From positions 1-5,924 of the forward strand of contig JAAZNO010000199.1 of assembly GCA_012798275.1 (NCBI GenBank): a stretch of DNA of 5,924 nt. The letters run 5' to 3'. This DNA is from Chloroflexota bacterium (lineage in GTDB: Bacteria > Chloroflexota > Anaerolineae > B4-G1 > SLSP01). The number at the start of each line of letters is the position of its first letter. Position 1 is the first letter of the stretch. Position numbers and translations under genes: made by a program. The notes under the pieces are model-generated. The model worked only from the letters and a program-made list of their open reading frames with translations. It was not told where the DNA came from and searched no databases. Of this stretch, positions 4,596 to 5,924 are shown one piece after another.

Positions 4596-5924
4596 ATGAA
4601 CTGGCCAGAGCTGCTCATCGGCGCCAATGACGTTTTGAGTGTGGGGGTCGGCGCGACCGCCTTTGCCCTCCAGCTGTACCTGTTCTTTTACAATCGGGAT
4701 AGCCGGGTAGCGCGCAGTTTCAGCGGCTTGCTGGCGTGCGTCGTGTTCGTGTATCTGACGGATTTGCTGATGGGAGACGCGCAAAATCCCCGCCTCACGG
4801 AGTCGCTGTTGCGCTGGCAATGGCTGGGGATCGCCTTCACGCCCACGCTGTACCTCGAATTCACCCGCGCGATCCGTCATGTCGTGCAGCAAGATCACTT
4901 TCCGCATTGGCTGCGCATCGGCAGCTACGTGCTGAGCGCCGTGATCGCCGCGCTGGCTGTGACGACCGACCTCGTGGTGCACAACGGCGTCAAGCAAGAG
5001 GGCGCGGCTTTCTTGCATCCGGGGCCGTTGTTCTACCCCTTTGCGCTGCTGTTTGCCCTGGCGTTGTTCTGGGGCTTGCGTCAGACCCTGGCGGCGCGAC
5101 GCCGGTGTTACACCCATGCCGCCCGGCGGCGCATGACCTATCTTTCCATCGGCTTCATTGCCCCGGCTTTGGGCGTCTTCCCCTACTTGTTGATTATGGG
5201 GTGGCCTGTAGCGCTGCCGGGGATCCTGCTGTGGGCTTTGCTGTTGCTGGGCAACATCGCCGTCGGCGTGATGCTGGCGCTCATGGCTTACGCGGTGGCT
5301 TTCATCGGCGCGTTGACCCCAGACCGCGTCATCAAGCATCGGCTGGTGCGCTTCTTGCTGCGCGGGCCGTTTGCGGCGTTGGTGGCCCTGATTGCTTTTG
5401 GCGTTGGGCGCACGGTGGAGCACGCCTTGGGGCTGGGACAATACACCCTGTCATTGCTCGCGGTGGCCGCTGCCGTCATCCTGGTACAGCTCGGGGTCGA
5501 GCTGGCCAAGCCGTTGTTGGATCTGGCGCTCTACCGTGAGGGGCGGGAGGAAGTGGTGCGCGCGCAAGAGCTCAGCCAAAGCCTGCTCACGACCGCTGAC
5601 CTGCGGCAGTTCCTGGAAAACATCCTTGCGGCGTTGTGTGAGCTGGTACAGAGCGACGCCGGCTTCATCGCGGCGTTGGAGAATGGCCTCCTGCAGCGGG
5701 ACATCTGGTGCGGCTTTAACATCACGGCGGATGACATCGCCGGTTTCCCCCTCGCGGAAAGTACGACGGCGGAATCGCAGGACGGCTTGATCCTCTGGAA
5801 TGACTACTGGATTGCGCCGCTCTATGATCGGGCAAACGTGGAGCTGCTGGGATTGATGGGGATCCGCAGGCCGCAGTCGCCTTTGCCCTTGCCGGCGGAA
5901 CGGCGCGAGCTCTTCGAGCGCTTG
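4596..5924 (+). CDS. Multi-TM membrane protein with GAF domain, likely signal-transduction sensor (3' partial)
   Basis: By my own translation the frame is open for 443 codons and runs off the window end, so it is truncated by the window and not broken. The first about 305 residues are largely membrane-embedded, with hydrophobic segments near 12-32, 42-60, 75-93, 108-128, 144-162, 180-201, 206-238 (long, possibly two spans), 252-272 and 283-303. The WQWLGIAFTPTLYLEF stretch (74-89) recalls the membrane sensory region of 7TM-type histidine kinases. A short linker (YREGREEVVRAQELSQSL, 313-330) leads into a GAF-like domain from about 330 (TADLRQFLENILAALCELVQ, then AGFIAAL) with the later strand WIAPLY at 405-410. 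Proteins of this shape usually continue into a histidine kinase, a PP2C phosphatase or a diguanylate cyclase. Which one is unknown here, so kinase activity must not be assumed. The ligand is also unknown. It lies 58 bases after the GNAT gene. Confidence 0.8.
   Translation, partial: MNWPELLIGANDVLSVGVGATAFALQLYLFFYNRDSRVARSFSGLLACVVFVYLTDLLMGDAQNPRLTESLLRWQWLGIAFTPTLYLEFTRAIRHVVQQDHFPHWLRIGSYVLSAVIAALAVTTDLVVHNGVKQEGAAFLHPGPLFYPFALLFALALFWGLRQTLAARRRCYTHAARRRMTYLSIGFIAPALGVFPYLLIMGWPVALPGILLWALLLLGNIAVGVMLALMAYAVAFIGALTPDRVIKHRLVRFLLRGPFAALVALIAFGVGRTVEHALGLGQYTLSLLAVAAAVILVQLGVELAKPLLDLALYREGREEVVRAQELSQSLLTTADLRQFLENILAALCELVQSDAGFIAALENGLLQRDIWCGFNITADDIAGFPLAESTTAESQDGLILWNDYWIAPLYDRANVELLGLMGIRRPQSPLPLPAERRELFERL

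Noticed and set aside
3344..4627. Minus-strand reading frame of 427 codons
   Set aside because: It spans two well-supported + strand genes and the gap between them. The Arg-rich tail is the reverse complement of the Pro/Thr spacer, and no domain is seen.
4422..5441. Minus-strand reading frame of 339 codons
   Set aside because: It is Gln/His/Arg-rich shadow sequence opposite a coherent hydrophobic membrane gene and the end of the GNAT gene.
4736..5539. + strand reading frame of 267 codons inside the sensor gene
   Set aside because: It is out of frame with the protein starting at 4596, which has a ribosome site, ordered membrane spans and a GAF domain. The alternative is Arg/Gly/Ala-rich with no motifs.

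Overview
The window is a GC-rich, densely packed bacterial segment. All seven genes that I can support lie on the + strand. The gene content and style suggest a member of the Chloroflexota, probably Anaerolineae-like: a DUF951 miniprotein, an MGDG-synthase-type glycosyltransferase, a membrane protein with a long Pro/Thr/Ala spacer, and a multi-span membrane sensor with a GAF domain. This placement is inferred from gene style, since no rRNA or other marker is present.

Layout. Positions 1-1334 hold a DUF951 protein (1-198) followed after 2 bases by a GT28/MGDG-synthase-like glycosyltransferase (201-1334). An 88-base gap follows. It carries the only clear promoter in the window, an extended -10 at 1360-1368, and a leader hairpin at about 1379-1415. 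Next come a Xer-type tyrosine recombinase (1423-2358) and a purine nucleoside phosphorylase (2355-3209), whose stop and start overlap as ATGA. Eight bases later is a two-TM protein with a Pro/Thr spacer and an extracytoplasmic beta-sandwich-like domain (3218-3988). Then come a GNAT acetyltransferase with a GTG start and a strong Shine-Dalgarno (4010-4537), and after 58 bases a multi-TM protein with a GAF domain (4596 to the window end, open at the 3' side). A strong imperfect inverted repeat (4516-4560) spans the end of the acetyltransferase gene.

How the genes may work together. Spacing suggests one transcription unit ending with the glycosyltransferase, and a second starting at the 1363 promoter and running through xerD, the phosphorylase and possibly the next two or three genes. 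The functions are mostly housekeeping: chromosome dimer resolution, purine salvage and membrane glycolipid synthesis. The xerD/phosphorylase pairing resembles the xerD-drm-pupG order of Bacillus, without the phosphopentomutase. The membrane sensor may begin a signalling module that continues beyond the window.

I see no CRISPR array, tRNA, rRNA, transposon, prophage, toxin-antitoxin or defence system here, and no convincing sign of an undescribed multi-gene system. The points worth a second look are regulatory structures and the poorly characterised proteins. No stretch over 300 bases lacks a gene.
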